From contig NZ_JOHR01000006.1 in assembly GCF_000719775.1 (NCBI RefSeq), positions 310,001 to 374,000 on the forward strand: DNA of 64,000 bases. The letters are read 5' to 3'. Under the pieces are notes generated by a model. That model had not been told where the DNA came from, did not search any database, and saw only the letters and a program-made list of their open reading frames with translations. Source of the DNA: Streptomyces sp. NRRL F-5135. GTDB lineage: Bacteria > Actinomycetota > Actinomycetes > Streptomycetales > Streptomycetaceae. Each line of letters starts with the position of its first letter. Position 1 is the first letter of the stretch. The position numbers and the translations under genes were made by a program. This document shows positions 45,966 to 55,272 of this stretch, piece by piece.

Positions 45966-47369
45966 TCAGCTCGCGACGACGGTCACTTCACCGATGCCGA
46001 GCGCCTTGACCGGCTCCTCGATCTGCGCGGCGTCCCCCACGAGCACGGTGACGAGCCGGTCCACCGGGAAGGCGTTGACGGCCGCGGCGGTCGCCTCGAC
46101 CGTGCCTGTCTCGGCCAGGCGCGCGTACAACTGCGCCTGGAAGTCGTCCGGGAGGTGCTGTTCGACCTGGTCGGCGAGCGTGGCCGCGACCGACGCCGCC
46201 ATCTCGTACTTCAGCGGGGCCACCCCCACCAGGTTCTGCACGGCCACGTCGCGCTCGGCGTCGGTGAGCCCGTCGGCCGCCAGGGTGCGCAGCACCGTCC
46301 AGAGGTCGGCGAGCGCCGGGCCGGTGGACTCGGTGTCCACGGAGCCGCTGATCGCGAGCATCGCGGCGCCCGTCGCCCCGCCCGGCGACGAGGGCGCCGC
46401 GGAGCGCAGCACCTGGCTGAAGGCCCGGACACCGTAGGTGTAGCCCTTCTCCTCGCGCAGCACGCGGTCGAGCCGGGAGGTGAGCGTGCCGCCGAGGCAG
46501 TATGTGCCGAGCACCTGGGCGGGCCAGACCCGGTCGTGCCGGTCCGGGCCGATCCGGCCGATCAGCAGCTGGGTCTGGACGGCGCCCGGCCGGTCCACGA
46601 TCACGACCCGGCCGGTGTCGTCGGCCGTCACCGGCGGTACGGGGCGGGGCGCGGCGGTGTTGCCGGTCCAGGCACCGAGGCTGTCGGTCAGCAGCGCGTC
46701 CAGGTCCACGCCGGAGAGGTCGCCGACGATCACCGCCGTGGCCGTGGCGGGGCGCACGTGCGCTTCGTAGAACGCGCGCACCCCGGCGGCGTCGATGCGC
46801 TCGACCGTCTCCTCGGTGCCCTGGCGCGGCCGGGACAGGCGCGAGGAGGCGGGGAAGAGCTCCTTGGAGAGCTGCTTGGCGGCCCGGCGCCCGGGGTTGG
46901 CGGTCTCGTGCGGGATCTCGTCCAGCCGGTTGCGGACCAGCCGCTCCACCTCGCTGTCCGCGAAGGCGGGGGCCCGCAGCGCCTCGGCGAGCAGGCCGAG
47001 CGCCTTGGCCAGCCGGGAGACGGGGACCTCCAGGGAGAGCCGGACGCCCGGGTGGTCCGCGTGCGCGTCGAGCGTGGCGCCGCAGCGCTCCAGCTCGGCG
47101 GCGAACTCCTCGGCGGTGTGCTTGTCGGTGCCCTCCGAGAAGGCACGGGCCATGATCGTGGCGACGCCGTCGAGGCCCTCCGGCTCGGCGTCCAGCGGCG
47201 CGTCGAGGTTGATCTCGACGGCCACCACCTGCTGGCCGGGGCGGTCGCAGCGCAGCACCGTCAGCCCGTTGGGGAGGGTGCCGCGCTCGGGGGCCGGGAA
47301 GGCCCAGGGCTTGGCGGTGCCGGCGGTCGGCTGCGGGTGGAGGTCCATGGTCACGGCAGCGTCGGTCAC
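45966..47369 (-). CDS. M16-family protein lacking the zinc motif (regulatory partner)
   Basis: 467 aa. Insulinase fold as in the neighbour, but the position of HxxEH reads GLDGVATIMARAF, so no zinc can be bound. The C-terminal half keeps the Arg/Tyr motif that contacts substrate (REEKGYTYGVRA). As in mitochondrial processing peptidase, one catalytic and one inactive chain probably pair. GTG 47369 overlaps the stop of the catalytic gene by four bases (GTGA). Ends with a terminator hairpin. Confidence 0.88.
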   Translation of the reverse strand: MTDAAVTMDLHPQPTAGTAKPWAFPAPERGTLPNGLTVLRCDRPGQQVVAVEINLDAPLDAEPEGLDGVATIMARAFSEGTDKHTAEEFAAELERCGATLDAHADHPGVRLSLEVPVSRLAKALGLLAEALRAPAFADSEVERLVRNRLDEIPHETANPGRRAAKQLSKELFPASSRLSRPRQGTEETVERIDAAGVRAFYEAHVRPATATAVIVGDLSGVDLDALLTDSLGAWTGNTAAPRPVPPVTADDTGRVVIVDRPGAVQTQLLIGRIGPDRHDRVWPAQVLGTYCLGGTLTSRLDRVLREEKGYTYGVRAFSQVLRSAAPSSPGGATGAAMLAISGSVDTESTGPALADLWTVLRTLAADGLTDAERDVAVQNLVGVAPLKYEMAASVAATLADQVEQHLPDDFQAQLYARLAETGTVEATAAAVNAFPVDRLVTVLVGDAAQIEEPVKALGIGEVTVVAS

Positions 47370-48751
47370 TGGTCCGCCCCTTCGTGCTCGTCGGTCTCGT
47401 CGGCGGTGGCGGCGTCGGCGCCTTCGGCAGCGGTGTCGCCGTCGGCGGCGGCGAGCGGCTCGTACACCAGCACCGCCCTGTTGTCCGGGTGCAGCCGCGC
47501 CGCGGCGACGGCGCGCACCTCTTCCGCGGAGATGTCCAGGATCCGGCCGACGGCGGTCAGCGCCAGCTGCGGGTCGCCGAACAGGACCGCGTACCGGCAC
47601 AGTTCGTCGGCGCGGCCGGCGACGGTGCCGAGCCGGTCCAGCCACTCGCGCTCCAGCTGGGCCTGGGCCCGCTCCATCTCCTCCTCGGTGGGTCCGTCGG
47701 CGGCGAGCCGGGCCAGCTCCTCGTCGACGGCCGCCTCGATCCGGTCCACCTCGACGCCGCCGGACGCCTTCACGTCCAGCCAGCCGAGCGAGGGGGCGCC
47801 GGCCAGCCGCAGCAGCCCGAATCCGGCGCCCACCGCCGTACGGTCCCGGCGCACCAGTCGGTTGTGGAGGCGGGAGGACTCGCCGCCGCCGAGGACGGTG
47901 AGCGCCAGGTCGGCGGCGTCGCACTCGCGCGTGCCGTCGTGGGGCAGCCGGTAGGCGGCCATCAGCGCGCGGGCCGGGACCTCCTCGTGGATCTCCTGGC
48001 GCAGCTGCTCGCCGATGATGTCGGGCAGCGTGCCGTCGCGCGGCGGCTTCTTGCCGTCGTGGGACGGGATGGAGCCGAAGTACTTCTCGATCCAGGCGAG
48101 CGTCTGCTCGGGGTCGATGTCGCCGACGACCGACAGCACGGCGTTGTTCGGCGCGTAGTTGGTACGGAAGAACGCGCGGGCGTCCTCCAGGGTCGCGGCG
48201 TCCAAGTCGGCCATGGAGCCGATCGGCGTGTGGTGGTACGGGTGGCCGTCGGGGTAGGAGAGGGCGGTCAGCCGCTCGAAAGCCGTGCCGTAGGGCACGT
48301 TGTCGTAGCGCTGGCGGCGCTCGTTCTTGACGACGTCCCGCTGGTTCTCCATGGACTCCTCGTCGAGCGCGGCGAGGAGCGAGCCCATGCGGTCCGCCTC
48401 CAGCCAGAGCGCCAGCTCCAACTGGTGGGCGGGCATCGTCTCGAAGTAGTTGGTGCGCTCGAAGCTGGTGGTGCCGTTGAGGGAACCGCCCGCGCCCTGC
48501 ACCAGTTCGAAGTGGCCGTTGCCCCGGACCTGGGCCGAGCCCTGGAACATCAGGTGCTCGAAGAGGTGAGCCAGGCCGGTACGGCCCTTGACTTCGTGGC
48601 GCGAACCGACGTCGTACCAGAGGCAGACCGCGGCGACCGGGGTCAGGTGGTCCTCGGAGAGCACCACGCGCAGGCCGTTGTCCAGCCGGTGCTCAGTCGC
48701 TGTCAGGCCGCTGGTACCGGCCTGCGCTGTGGCCGTGTGACCCATGGGCAT
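47366..48751 (-). CDS. M16 zinc metallopeptidase (PqqL/MPP-beta-like)
   Basis: 461 aa. HxxEH zinc site HLFEH (His62, Glu65, His66) with the downstream acidic ligand in KNERRQRYD. Followed by the two-lobed insulinase fold. ATG 48751 has GAAGGGA 6 nt upstream. No signal peptide, so cytoplasmic or surface-exposed by an unknown route. First gene of the two-gene operon with an inactive partner; divergent from the topoisomerase gene. Confidence 0.9.
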   Translation of the reverse strand: MPMGHTATAQAGTSGLTATEHRLDNGLRVVLSEDHLTPVAAVCLWYDVGSRHEVKGRTGLAHLFEHLMFQGSAQVRGNGHFELVQGAGGSLNGTTSFERTNYFETMPAHQLELALWLEADRMGSLLAALDEESMENQRDVVKNERRQRYDNVPYGTAFERLTALSYPDGHPYHHTPIGSMADLDAATLEDARAFFRTNYAPNNAVLSVVGDIDPEQTLAWIEKYFGSIPSHDGKKPPRDGTLPDIIGEQLRQEIHEEVPARALMAAYRLPHDGTRECDAADLALTVLGGGESSRLHNRLVRRDRTAVGAGFGLLRLAGAPSLGWLDVKASGGVEVDRIEAAVDEELARLAADGPTEEEMERAQAQLEREWLDRLGTVAGRADELCRYAVLFGDPQLALTAVGRILDISAEEVRAVAAARLHPDNRAVLVYEPLAAADGDTAAEGADAATADETDEHEGADQ

Positions 48752-49007
48752 GTACGTCCCTTCGATCGCGATATGGAGAGGTCCTGCCACTGTATGCAAG
48801 CGTGCTGACACCTGGCGAAGTTCCCGCGCCCGTTCCCTCGCCGCGTACCCTCGACGCACGGCCGACGACGGGTCGAGGTCGGTGTTGTCGGTGGCCCGGT
48901 CCACAATGGTCGGCGTCGGACCGCGACGTTGTCGTACGGATCCCGCGCCCCGCCAGCAGCTGGCCATTGGTCCAGCACCCTGATCCTGTGAAGGAGCCGC
49001 AGCAGCG

Positions 49008-51458
49008 ATGGCCCGCCGCAGCACGAAGACCCCGCCGCCGGAGGACTTCGAGGAGAGGATCCTCGACATCGACGTGGTCGATGAAATGCAGGGCTCCTTC
49101 CTCGAGTACGCCTACTCGGTGATCTACTCCCGTGCCCTGCCGGACGCCCGGGACGGCATGAAGCCGGTGCACCGCCGGATCGTTTACCAGATGAACGAGA
49201 TGGGGCTGCGCCCCGACCGTGGCTATGTGAAGTGCGCCCGGGTCGTCGGTGAGGTGATGGGTAAGCTCCACCCGCACGGCGACGCCTCCATTTACGACGC
49301 TCTGGTCAGGATGGCACAGCCGTTCTCGATGCGGCTTCCCCTGGTCGACGGCCATGGCAACTTCGGTTCGCTCGGCAACGACGACCCGCCGGCCGCGATG
49401 CGGTACACAGAGTGCCGGATGGCCGACGCGACGTCACTGATGACGGAGTCGATCGACGAGGACACCGTCGATTTCGAGCCCAATTACGACGGTCAGGAGC
49501 GGGAGCCGGTCACGCTCCCGGCCGCGTATCCGAACCTGCTGGTCAACGGCGCCTCCGGGATCGCCGTCGGCATGGCGACGAACATGCCGCCGCACAACCT
49601 GGGCGAGGTCGTGGCGGCCGCCCGCCATCTGATCAAGCATCCGGGCGCCGACCTGGAGACGCTGATGCGGTTCGTCCCGGGGCCCGACCTGCCCACCGGC
49701 GGCCGGATCGTCGGCACGGGCGGCATCAAGGACGCGTACGAGAAGGGCCGCGGCACGTTCAAGATCCGTGCCACGACGACGGTGGAGGACGTCACCGCGC
49801 GCCGCAAGGGCCTGGTCGTCACGGAGCTGCCGTTCGCGGTCGGTCCCGAGAAGGTCATCTCGAAGATCAAGGACCTGGTCTCCGCCAAGAAGCTCCAGGG
49901 CATCGCGGACGTCAAGGACCTCACGGACCGGGCCCACGGACTGCGCCTGGTCATCGAGATCAAGAACGGCTTCGTGCCCGAGGCGGTGCTGGAGCAGCTC
50001 TACAAGCTGACGCCGATGGAGGAGTCCTTCGGCATCAACAACGTGGCGCTGGTCGACGGGCAGCCGCTGACGCTGGGCCTGAAGGAACTGCTGGAGGTCT
50101 ACCTGGACCACCGGTTCACGGTGGTGCGCCGGCGCAGCGAGTTCCGGCGGACCAAGCGGCGCGACCGGCTTCACCTGGTCGAGGGACTTCTGGTCGCGCT
50201 GGTCGACATCGACGAGGTCATCCGGCTGATCCGGTCGAGCGACAACTCGGCGCAGGCCAAGGAGCGGCTGATCGAGCGCTTCTCGCTGAGCGACGTCCAG
50301 ACGCAGTACATCCTGGACACGCCGCTGCGCCGGCTCACCCGCTTCGACCGCATCGAGCTGGAGAGCGAGCGCGACCGGCTCAACGGGGAGATCGACGAGC
50401 TGACCGGGATCCTGGAGTCGGACACGGAGCTGCGCAAGCTCGTCTCCGGCGAACTGGCCGCGGTGGCGAAGAAGTTCGGCACGCCCCGGCGCACCCAGCT
50501 GCTGGAGTCCACGGGCGTCGAGGTGGCCGCGGTGCCGCTGCAGGTCGCCGACGACCCGTGCCGGGTCCTGCTGTCCTCGACCGGTCTGCTGGCGCGTACG
50601 GCCAACGGCGAACCGCTGGCCGGCGGTGACGGCAAGCGCGTCAAGCACGACGTGATCGTCTCGGCCGTGCCGGCGACGGCGCGCGGCGACGTGGGCGCGG
50701 TGACCTCCGCGGGGCGGCTGCTGCGCATCGCGGTGATCGACCTGCCCCAGCTGCCGGCCGCGACCGCCGCGCCGAACCTGTCGGGAGGCGCGCCGGTGTC
50801 GGAGTTCCTCGCGCTGGAGGACGACGAGACGCTCATCTGTCTGACCACGCTCGACGAGTCGTCGCCAGGACTCGCGCTGGGCACTCTCCAGGGCGTGGTC
50901 AAGCGGGTGGTCCCCGACTATCCCGCCAACAAGGAGGAGTTGGAGGTCATCTCCCTCAAGGAGGGCGACCGGATCGTCGGCGCGGCGGAGCTGCGCACGG
51001 GCGAGGAGGACCTGGTCTTCATCACCTCCGACGCGCAACTGCTGCGCTACCAGGCGTCGCAGGTACGGCCGCAGGGCAGGGCCGCGGGCGGCATGGCGGG
51101 CATCAAGCTGGCCGAGGGCGCGTCCGTGATCTCCTTCACGGCGGTGGATCCGGCGGCGGACGCGGCGGTGTTCACGCTGACCGGCTCGCTCGGCACGCTG
51201 GACGTCCCGGCGCGTACGGCCAAGCTCACCCCCTTCGACCAGTATCCGCGCAAGGGCCGGGCCACGGGCGGCGTGCGCTGTCACCGCTTCTTGAAGGGCG
51301 AGGATCTGCTGACGCTGGCCTGGGCGGGGGCCACCCCGGCGCGCGCCGCGCAGAAGAACGGCACACCGGTGAAGCTGCCGGAGCCCGACCCGCGCCGGGA
51401 CGGTTCGGGGACGCCCTACACCGCGGCGATCGACGTGCTGGCCGGGCCCGCGCACTGA
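49008..51458 (+). CDS. parC: DNA topoisomerase IV / gyrase subunit A (ParC)
   Basis: 816 aa. Type IIA topoisomerase: winged-helix and tower region with catalytic Tyr133 (AAMRYTEC), GHGNFGS loop, and six-bladed C-terminal beta-pinwheel ([52 protein letters not shown]). Length and the lack of a full GyrA-box favour ParC; a GyrA paralogue is expected elsewhere. The quinolone region GDASIYD has Ala at the position of E. coli GyrA Ser83. GGAG site 9 nt upstream of ATG. Confidence 0.9.
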   Translation: MARRSTKTPPPEDFEERILDIDVVDEMQGSFLEYAYSVIYSRALPDARDGMKPVHRRIVYQMNEMGLRPDRGYVKCARVVGEVMGKLHPHGDASIYDALVRMAQPFSMRLPLVDGHGNFGSLGNDDPPAAMRYTECRMADATSLMTESIDEDTVDFEPNYDGQEREPVTLPAAYPNLLVNGASGIAVGMATNMPPHNLGEVVAAARHLIKHPGADLETLMRFVPGPDLPTGGRIVGTGGIKDAYEKGRGTFKIRATTTVEDVTARRKGLVVTELPFAVGPEKVISKIKDLVSAKKLQGIADVKDLTDRAHGLRLVIEIKNGFVPEAVLEQLYKLTPMEESFGINNVALVDGQPLTLGLKELLEVYLDHRFTVVRRRSEFRRTKRRDRLHLVEGLLVALVDIDEVIRLIRSSDNSAQAKERLIERFSLSDVQTQYILDTPLRRLTRFDRIELESERDRLNGEIDELTGILESDTELRKLVSGELAAVAKKFGTPRRTQLLESTGVEVAAVPLQVADDPCRVLLSSTGLLARTANGEPLAGGDGKRVKHDVIVSAVPATARGDVGAVTSAGRLLRIAVIDLPQLPAATAAPNLSGGAPVSEFLALEDDETLICLTTLDESSPGLALGTLQGVVKRVVPDYPANKEELEVISLKEGDRIVGAAELRTGEEDLVFITSDAQLLRYQASQVRPQGRAAGGMAGIKLAEGASVISFTAVDPAADAAVFTLTGSLGTLDVPARTAKLTPFDQYPRKGRATGGVRCHRFLKGEDLLTLAWAGATPARAAQKNGTPVKLPEPDPRRDGSGTPYTAAIDVLAGPAH

Positions 51459-51485
51459 CACGCGCCGGCCGGGCCCGCGCACTGA
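51440..51485. repeat. Direct duplication of the parC stop region
   Basis: GGCCGGGCCCGCGCACTGA, containing the last codons and TGA of parC, occurs at 51440-51458 and again at 51467-51485, 27 bp apart. A short slippage duplication in the 3' untranslated region. Confidence 0.8.
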
Positions 51486-51526
51486 AGGTCAGGCCCGCGC
51501 GCCGACGGCCGGGCCGGCCGGTGTGC

Positions 51527-52639
51527 TCACGGCCTGTCCGGCCCGTCAGGGTCCGCGGCCCCGGACAGGCCGGGCACGTACCGCAGGACGCCCCACATCG
51601 CCCGGTCATCGACGGCGCCCGGGCCGTCGGGCTCCGGGGGGCCCGTCTGTTCGCAGGCCGCCAGCTCCTTGAGCAGGGCGTCCCCGTCGATGCCCGAGCC
51701 GATCAGCACGAGTTGGGTGCCCGGCTCCTCGTCGCGGGGCCAGGGCTCAGGGTGGAAGCGCAGGAACCGGCCGACCGCGTGGAGCGCGTAACGGTTGGCC
51801 GCGTCGTACGCTCCGAAGCCGACGAAGCCCTTGATGCGGTACAGGCCGTCGGGGCGTGAATCGAGGAACGCCATGAGCCGCCGGGGGTCCACCGGGGCGC
51901 GCGAGGTGAACGAGACGCTCTCGTAGCCCGCGTGGAGGTGGCCGTTATGGCTGGAGTGGCCGTCATGGCCGTCACGGGCTCCCGCGCCGTCCCACAGGTC
52001 CTCGAAGGAGAGCTGGCGCACCTTCTCCTCCTCGGCCGGCCGGACGGCCGGGTCGAACAGCAGCGCCGGGTCGATCCGCCCGTACGAGGCGGAGACCGCC
52101 GGCGTCCCCGGGCTCAGCTCGCCGAGGGTGGCGCGCAGGCGCCGCAGTTCCGGCTCCGCCACCCGGTCGGTCTTGTTGAGGACCACGAGGTCGGCGATCG
52201 CCAGGTGCCGGTCGATCTCGGGATGGCGCTCCCGGGTGGCGTCGAACTCGGCCGCGTCGACGACCTCGACCAGCCCTCCGTACACCGTGCGGGGGTTGTC
52301 GCCGGCGAGGATCATCCGGACCAGCTCCTGCGGTTCGGCGAGGCCGCTGGCCTCGATCACGATGATGTCGATCCGCGCGGAGGGCTTGGTCAGCAGCTCC
52401 AGGTAGCCGTCGAGTTCGCTCGCGTCGACGGCGCAGCACAGACAGCCGTCGCCGAGCGAGACCGTCGATCCGACCTGTCCCGCGACCGTCATGGCGTCGA
52501 TCTCGATGGCGCCGAAGTCGTTGACGACCACGGCGATCCGGTTGCCGGCGCGGTGCCGCAGCAGATGGTTGAGCAGGGTCGTCTTGCCCGATCCCAGGAA
52601 GCCCGCGAGAACGACCACCGGGATCCGCTGCCTGCTCAC
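51527..52639 (-). CDS. COG0523 (CobW/YjiA-type) metallochaperone GTPase
   Basis: 370 aa. Walker A GFLGSGKTT (13-21), metal motif CLCC (Cys66-Cys69), Walker B IIVIEASGLAEP, NKTD base motif. Between the GTPase and CobW C-domain is a His-rich loop (DGHDGHSSHNGHLHAG) that should bind zinc or cobalt. Such proteins hand metals to enzymes under limitation. GTG 52639. No Zur-type palindrome or cobalamin riboswitch was seen upstream; the citrate synthase gene ends only 41 bp before. Confidence 0.9.
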   Translation of the reverse strand: MSRQRIPVVVLAGFLGSGKTTLLNHLLRHRAGNRIAVVVNDFGAIEIDAMTVAGQVGSTVSLGDGCLCCAVDASELDGYLELLTKPSARIDIIVIEASGLAEPQELVRMILAGDNPRTVYGGLVEVVDAAEFDATRERHPEIDRHLAIADLVVLNKTDRVAEPELRRLRATLGELSPGTPAVSASYGRIDPALLFDPAVRPAEEEKVRQLSFEDLWDGAGARDGHDGHSSHNGHLHAGYESVSFTSRAPVDPRRLMAFLDSRPDGLYRIKGFVGFGAYDAANRYALHAVGRFLRFHPEPWPRDEEPGTQLVLIGSGIDGDALLKELAACEQTGPPEPDGPGAVDDRAMWGVLRYVPGLSGAADPDGPDRP

Positions 52640-52680
52640 TGGTGCGCCTCCGTGCCGCCGGCGGGTCGGTTCCCTCCCGC

Positions 52681-53832
52681 TCAGCCGGCCGGCACCGGCT
52701 GCGGCGGGGGCGGTCCCGCGTACCGGGCCGCCGGGCGGATGATCTTGGAGTCGGCCGCCTGCTCCAGGATATGGGCGCTCCAGCCGACCGCCCGGGCCGC
52801 GGCGAAGGTGGGTGTGAACATGGCGCGCGGCAGCCCGCACAGCTCCATGACCACCCCGGCGTAGAACTCCACGTTGGTGTGCAGCTCGCGGCCGGGCTTC
52901 AGCTCCGCGAGGACCGCCTCCACCCGCGCCTCGACCTGGACGGCGAAGTCCACGAGCGGCCCGCCGAACTCCTGGGCGATCTCCCGCAGCAGGCGCGAGC
53001 GCGGGTCCTCGGTGCGGTAGACGGGGTGCCCGAAGCCCATGATCCGCTCGCCCGCCAGAACGCGTTCCCTGATCCAGGGCTCGATACGGTCCACGGTGCC
53101 GATGGCGTCGAGGGTGTCGAGCGCCCGGCTCGGCGCCCCGCCGTGCAGCGGCCCCGACAGCGCCCCGACCGCACCGGTCAGGCAGGCCGCGAGGTCGGCA
53201 CCCGTGGAGGCGATCACCCGGGCGGTGAAGGTGGAGGCGTTGAAACCGTGGTCGACCGTGCTGATCAGGTACCGCTCGATCGCCCGCGCCCGCCGCGGCT
53301 CGGGCACCGAACCGGTGAGCATGTACAGGTAGTTGGCCGCGTACGGCAGGTCCTCGCGCGGTTCGACGGGCTCCAGCCCCTGTCCGAGCCGGTACAGCGC
53401 GGTCAGCAGCGTCGGTACGGCCGCGCACAGGGCGAGGGCGTCGCCGCGGCGGCGCTCCGGGTCGGTGTCGTACAACGGCTGCAGGCCGGCGGACGCACCG
53501 TGGAGGGACAGCGCGGTCCGCAGCCCGGCGAGCGGGCCCGAGGCGCCGCAGGAGCGGGCGACGGCGGGCAGGACGGCCTTGACGTCGTCGGGCAGCTGGC
53601 GCAGGGCCGCGGTCCGCGCGGTGAACTCGGCACGCCCGGCGGCGTCCGGCAGCGCGCCGTGGCACATGAGGTGCCATACGTCCTCGAAGGCACGGCTCTT
53701 CGCCAGTTCGACGGCGGAGTACTGGCGGTAGTGGTAGAAGCCCTCCTGGCCCCGGACGTCACCGAGCGCGGTGTCGGTGACGACGACGCCCGCGAGTCCG
53801 CGCGGCGCGTCGGCCGCCTGGTCGCTCTGCAT
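52681..53832 (-). CDS. Citrate synthase-family enzyme (citrate/2-methylcitrate synthase-like)
   Basis: 383 aa. Short bacterial type. Residues: His195 (STVDHGFNAS), His230 (GALSGPLHGGAP), His269 (GFGHPVYR). The third catalytic residue, Asp in NVDF of known enzymes, reads NVEF here, so Glu322 replaces Asp. That change strongly slows pig citrate synthase, so activity is unsure. Condenses acetyl- or propionyl-CoA with oxaloacetate in the family. Divergent from a second citrate-synthase-like gene fused to a DNA-binding domain. Confidence 0.88.
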   Translation of the reverse strand: MQSDQAADAPRGLAGVVVTDTALGDVRGQEGFYHYRQYSAVELAKSRAFEDVWHLMCHGALPDAAGRAEFTARTAALRQLPDDVKAVLPAVARSCGASGPLAGLRTALSLHGASAGLQPLYDTDPERRRGDALALCAAVPTLLTALYRLGQGLEPVEPREDLPYAANYLYMLTGSVPEPRRARAIERYLISTVDHGFNASTFTARVIASTGADLAACLTGAVGALSGPLHGGAPSRALDTLDAIGTVDRIEPWIRERVLAGERIMGFGHPVYRTEDPRSRLLREIAQEFGGPLVDFAVQVEARVEAVLAELKPGRELHTNVEFYAGVVMELCGLPRAMFTPTFAAARAVGWSAHILEQAADSKIIRPAARYAGPPPPQPVPAG

Positions 53833-53869
53833 GTATCTCCTCCTTCATACCTGACTCGACTGTCCATGC

Positions 53870-53906
53870 TTGATTCAATCCCTGTCAACATTGATTGAAT
53901 CAATGT
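53870..53906. promoter_or_regulatory. AT-rich palindromic operator between the two citrate-synthase genes
   Basis: A perfect 19-bp palindrome ACATTGATTGAATCAATGT (53888-53906), unusual in GC-rich DNA, lies 24 bp before the ATG of the HTH-fused gene, and an inverted half-site TTGATTCAATC occupies 53870-53880. Both genes' promoters must lie in this gap, so one regulator could control both. Confidence 0.75.
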
Positions 53907-53930
53907 ATGTACGATCGGAGTGTGGAGCGT

Positions 53931-55166
53931 ATGGACGAGGACGACACGGAGCCGCGGCGGCTGACCACCCAGGAGGCGGCCCGGCGTCTCGGGGTGAAGC
54001 CGGAGACGGTGTACGCGTACGTCAGCAGGGGGCTGCTCACCAGCCGGCGTGATCCGGTGGGGCGCGGGAGCACGTTCGACGCCAAGGAGGTGGACGCGCT
54101 CGTACGCAAGGGCCGCCGCGAACCGGCGGCGGGCAGCGACGCCCTCCAGCGGATTCGTACCGGCATCACCCTGATCGACACGGACCGGTACTACTACCGG
54201 GGCGTGGACGCCACGGAACTGGCCCGGCACTTCTCCTACGAGGAGGTCGCCGACTGGCTCTGGACGGGCACCTCGACCCCGGGGATCCGGTTCAACGCGC
54301 CCGCGGAGCCCCTCGCCGCGAGCCGCCGCGCGGTCGAATCGCTGCCCGTCCACAGCGGTCCGGCCGACCGGCTGCGGGTGGCCGTCGTCGCGGCGTCGAC
54401 CGTCGACCCGCTCCGTTTCGACCTGTCTCGGAACACGGTGCTCGGCACCGCGCGTACGCTCGTTCCCGTCCTGGTCGACGCGCTGCCCGCGGCCGGTCCC
54501 GCGCACCACGGGGACGGCCGGCTGGCCCGGCGGCTGTGGTCACGGCTGACCGCGCGGCAGCCCGGCGAGGCCGGCGTACGGGCCCTGGACATGGCGCTGA
54601 CGCTGCTCATCGACCACGATCTGGCCGCCTCGACGCTGGCCGTACGGGTCGCCGCCTCGGCCCGGGCCCATCCGTACGCCGTGGTGGCCACGGGGCTGAG
54701 CGCGCTGGAGGGGCCGTTGCACGGGGCCGCGAGCGGTCTGGCCCACCGGATGCTGACCGAGGTCCTGGAACGGGGCAGCGCGGCGGCCGTGGTGGCGGAC
54801 CACCTGCGCGCCGGGCATCCGGTGCCGGGGCTCGGTCACCGGCTCTACCCGGGCCGGGACCCGCGCGCGGAGGCGTTGTTCGGCGTCCTCGGGGAGCTGC
54901 CGGGGGCCGGCCCCGTACTGGCGGCGGCGCGCGAGGTGGAGGCGATGGCGGCCCGGTCCGGGCGGCCCCGCGCCAATGTCGACCTGGCGCTCGCCGTCCT
55001 GTCGGTCGCCACCGGCATGCCGGCCGAGGCGGGCGAGACCGTCTTCGCGGTGGCACGCACGGCGGGCTGGATCGCGCACGCGCTGGAGGAGTACGCGGAG
55101 CACCCGCTGCGGCTGCGGCCGAGCGGGCAGTACGACGGTCCCCGCCCGCCCAGGCCGCTGCCCTGA
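53931..55166 (+). CDS. Citrate synthase-like protein with N-terminal MerR/HTH_17 DNA-binding domain
   Basis: 411 aa. Residues 11-61 form an excisionase/MerR-like helix-turn-helix (LTTQEAARRLGVKPETVYAYVSRGLL); from about 80 a citrate synthase domain follows (LIDTDRYYYRGVDATELARH). The catalytic triad is intact: His264 (GPLHGAASG), His303 (GHRLYPG), Asp351 (NVDLAL). ATG 53931 has GGAG 5 nt upstream. An enzyme fused to a transcription factor domain suggests a metabolite-sensing regulator; the palindrome at 53888-53906 is its likely target, by inference. Confidence 0.85.
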   Translation: MDEDDTEPRRLTTQEAARRLGVKPETVYAYVSRGLLTSRRDPVGRGSTFDAKEVDALVRKGRREPAAGSDALQRIRTGITLIDTDRYYYRGVDATELARHFSYEEVADWLWTGTSTPGIRFNAPAEPLAASRRAVESLPVHSGPADRLRVAVVAASTVDPLRFDLSRNTVLGTARTLVPVLVDALPAAGPAHHGDGRLARRLWSRLTARQPGEAGVRALDMALTLLIDHDLAASTLAVRVAASARAHPYAVVATGLSALEGPLHGAASGLAHRMLTEVLERGSAAAVVADHLRAGHPVPGLGHRLYPGRDPRAEALFGVLGELPGAGPVLAAAREVEAMAARSGRPRANVDLALAVLSVATGMPAEAGETVFAVARTAGWIAHALEEYAEHPLRLRPSGQYDGPRPPRPLP

Positions 55167-55272
55167 GCGTGCCGCGGGCCCGGCCCACCACACCGGGGGC
55201 GGCCCGCAGTGCGGGGGCACCCGCCGTACAGGAGCCACGCGCGGCGCGCCGCCGTACGCTGCCCGGGCCGGC

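Noticed and set aside
51527..53677. 716-codon - strand frame joining the COG0523 GTPase to upstream sequence
   Set aside because: The upstream half overlaps the citrate synthase gene in a wrong frame; the GTPase has its own GTG start at 52639.
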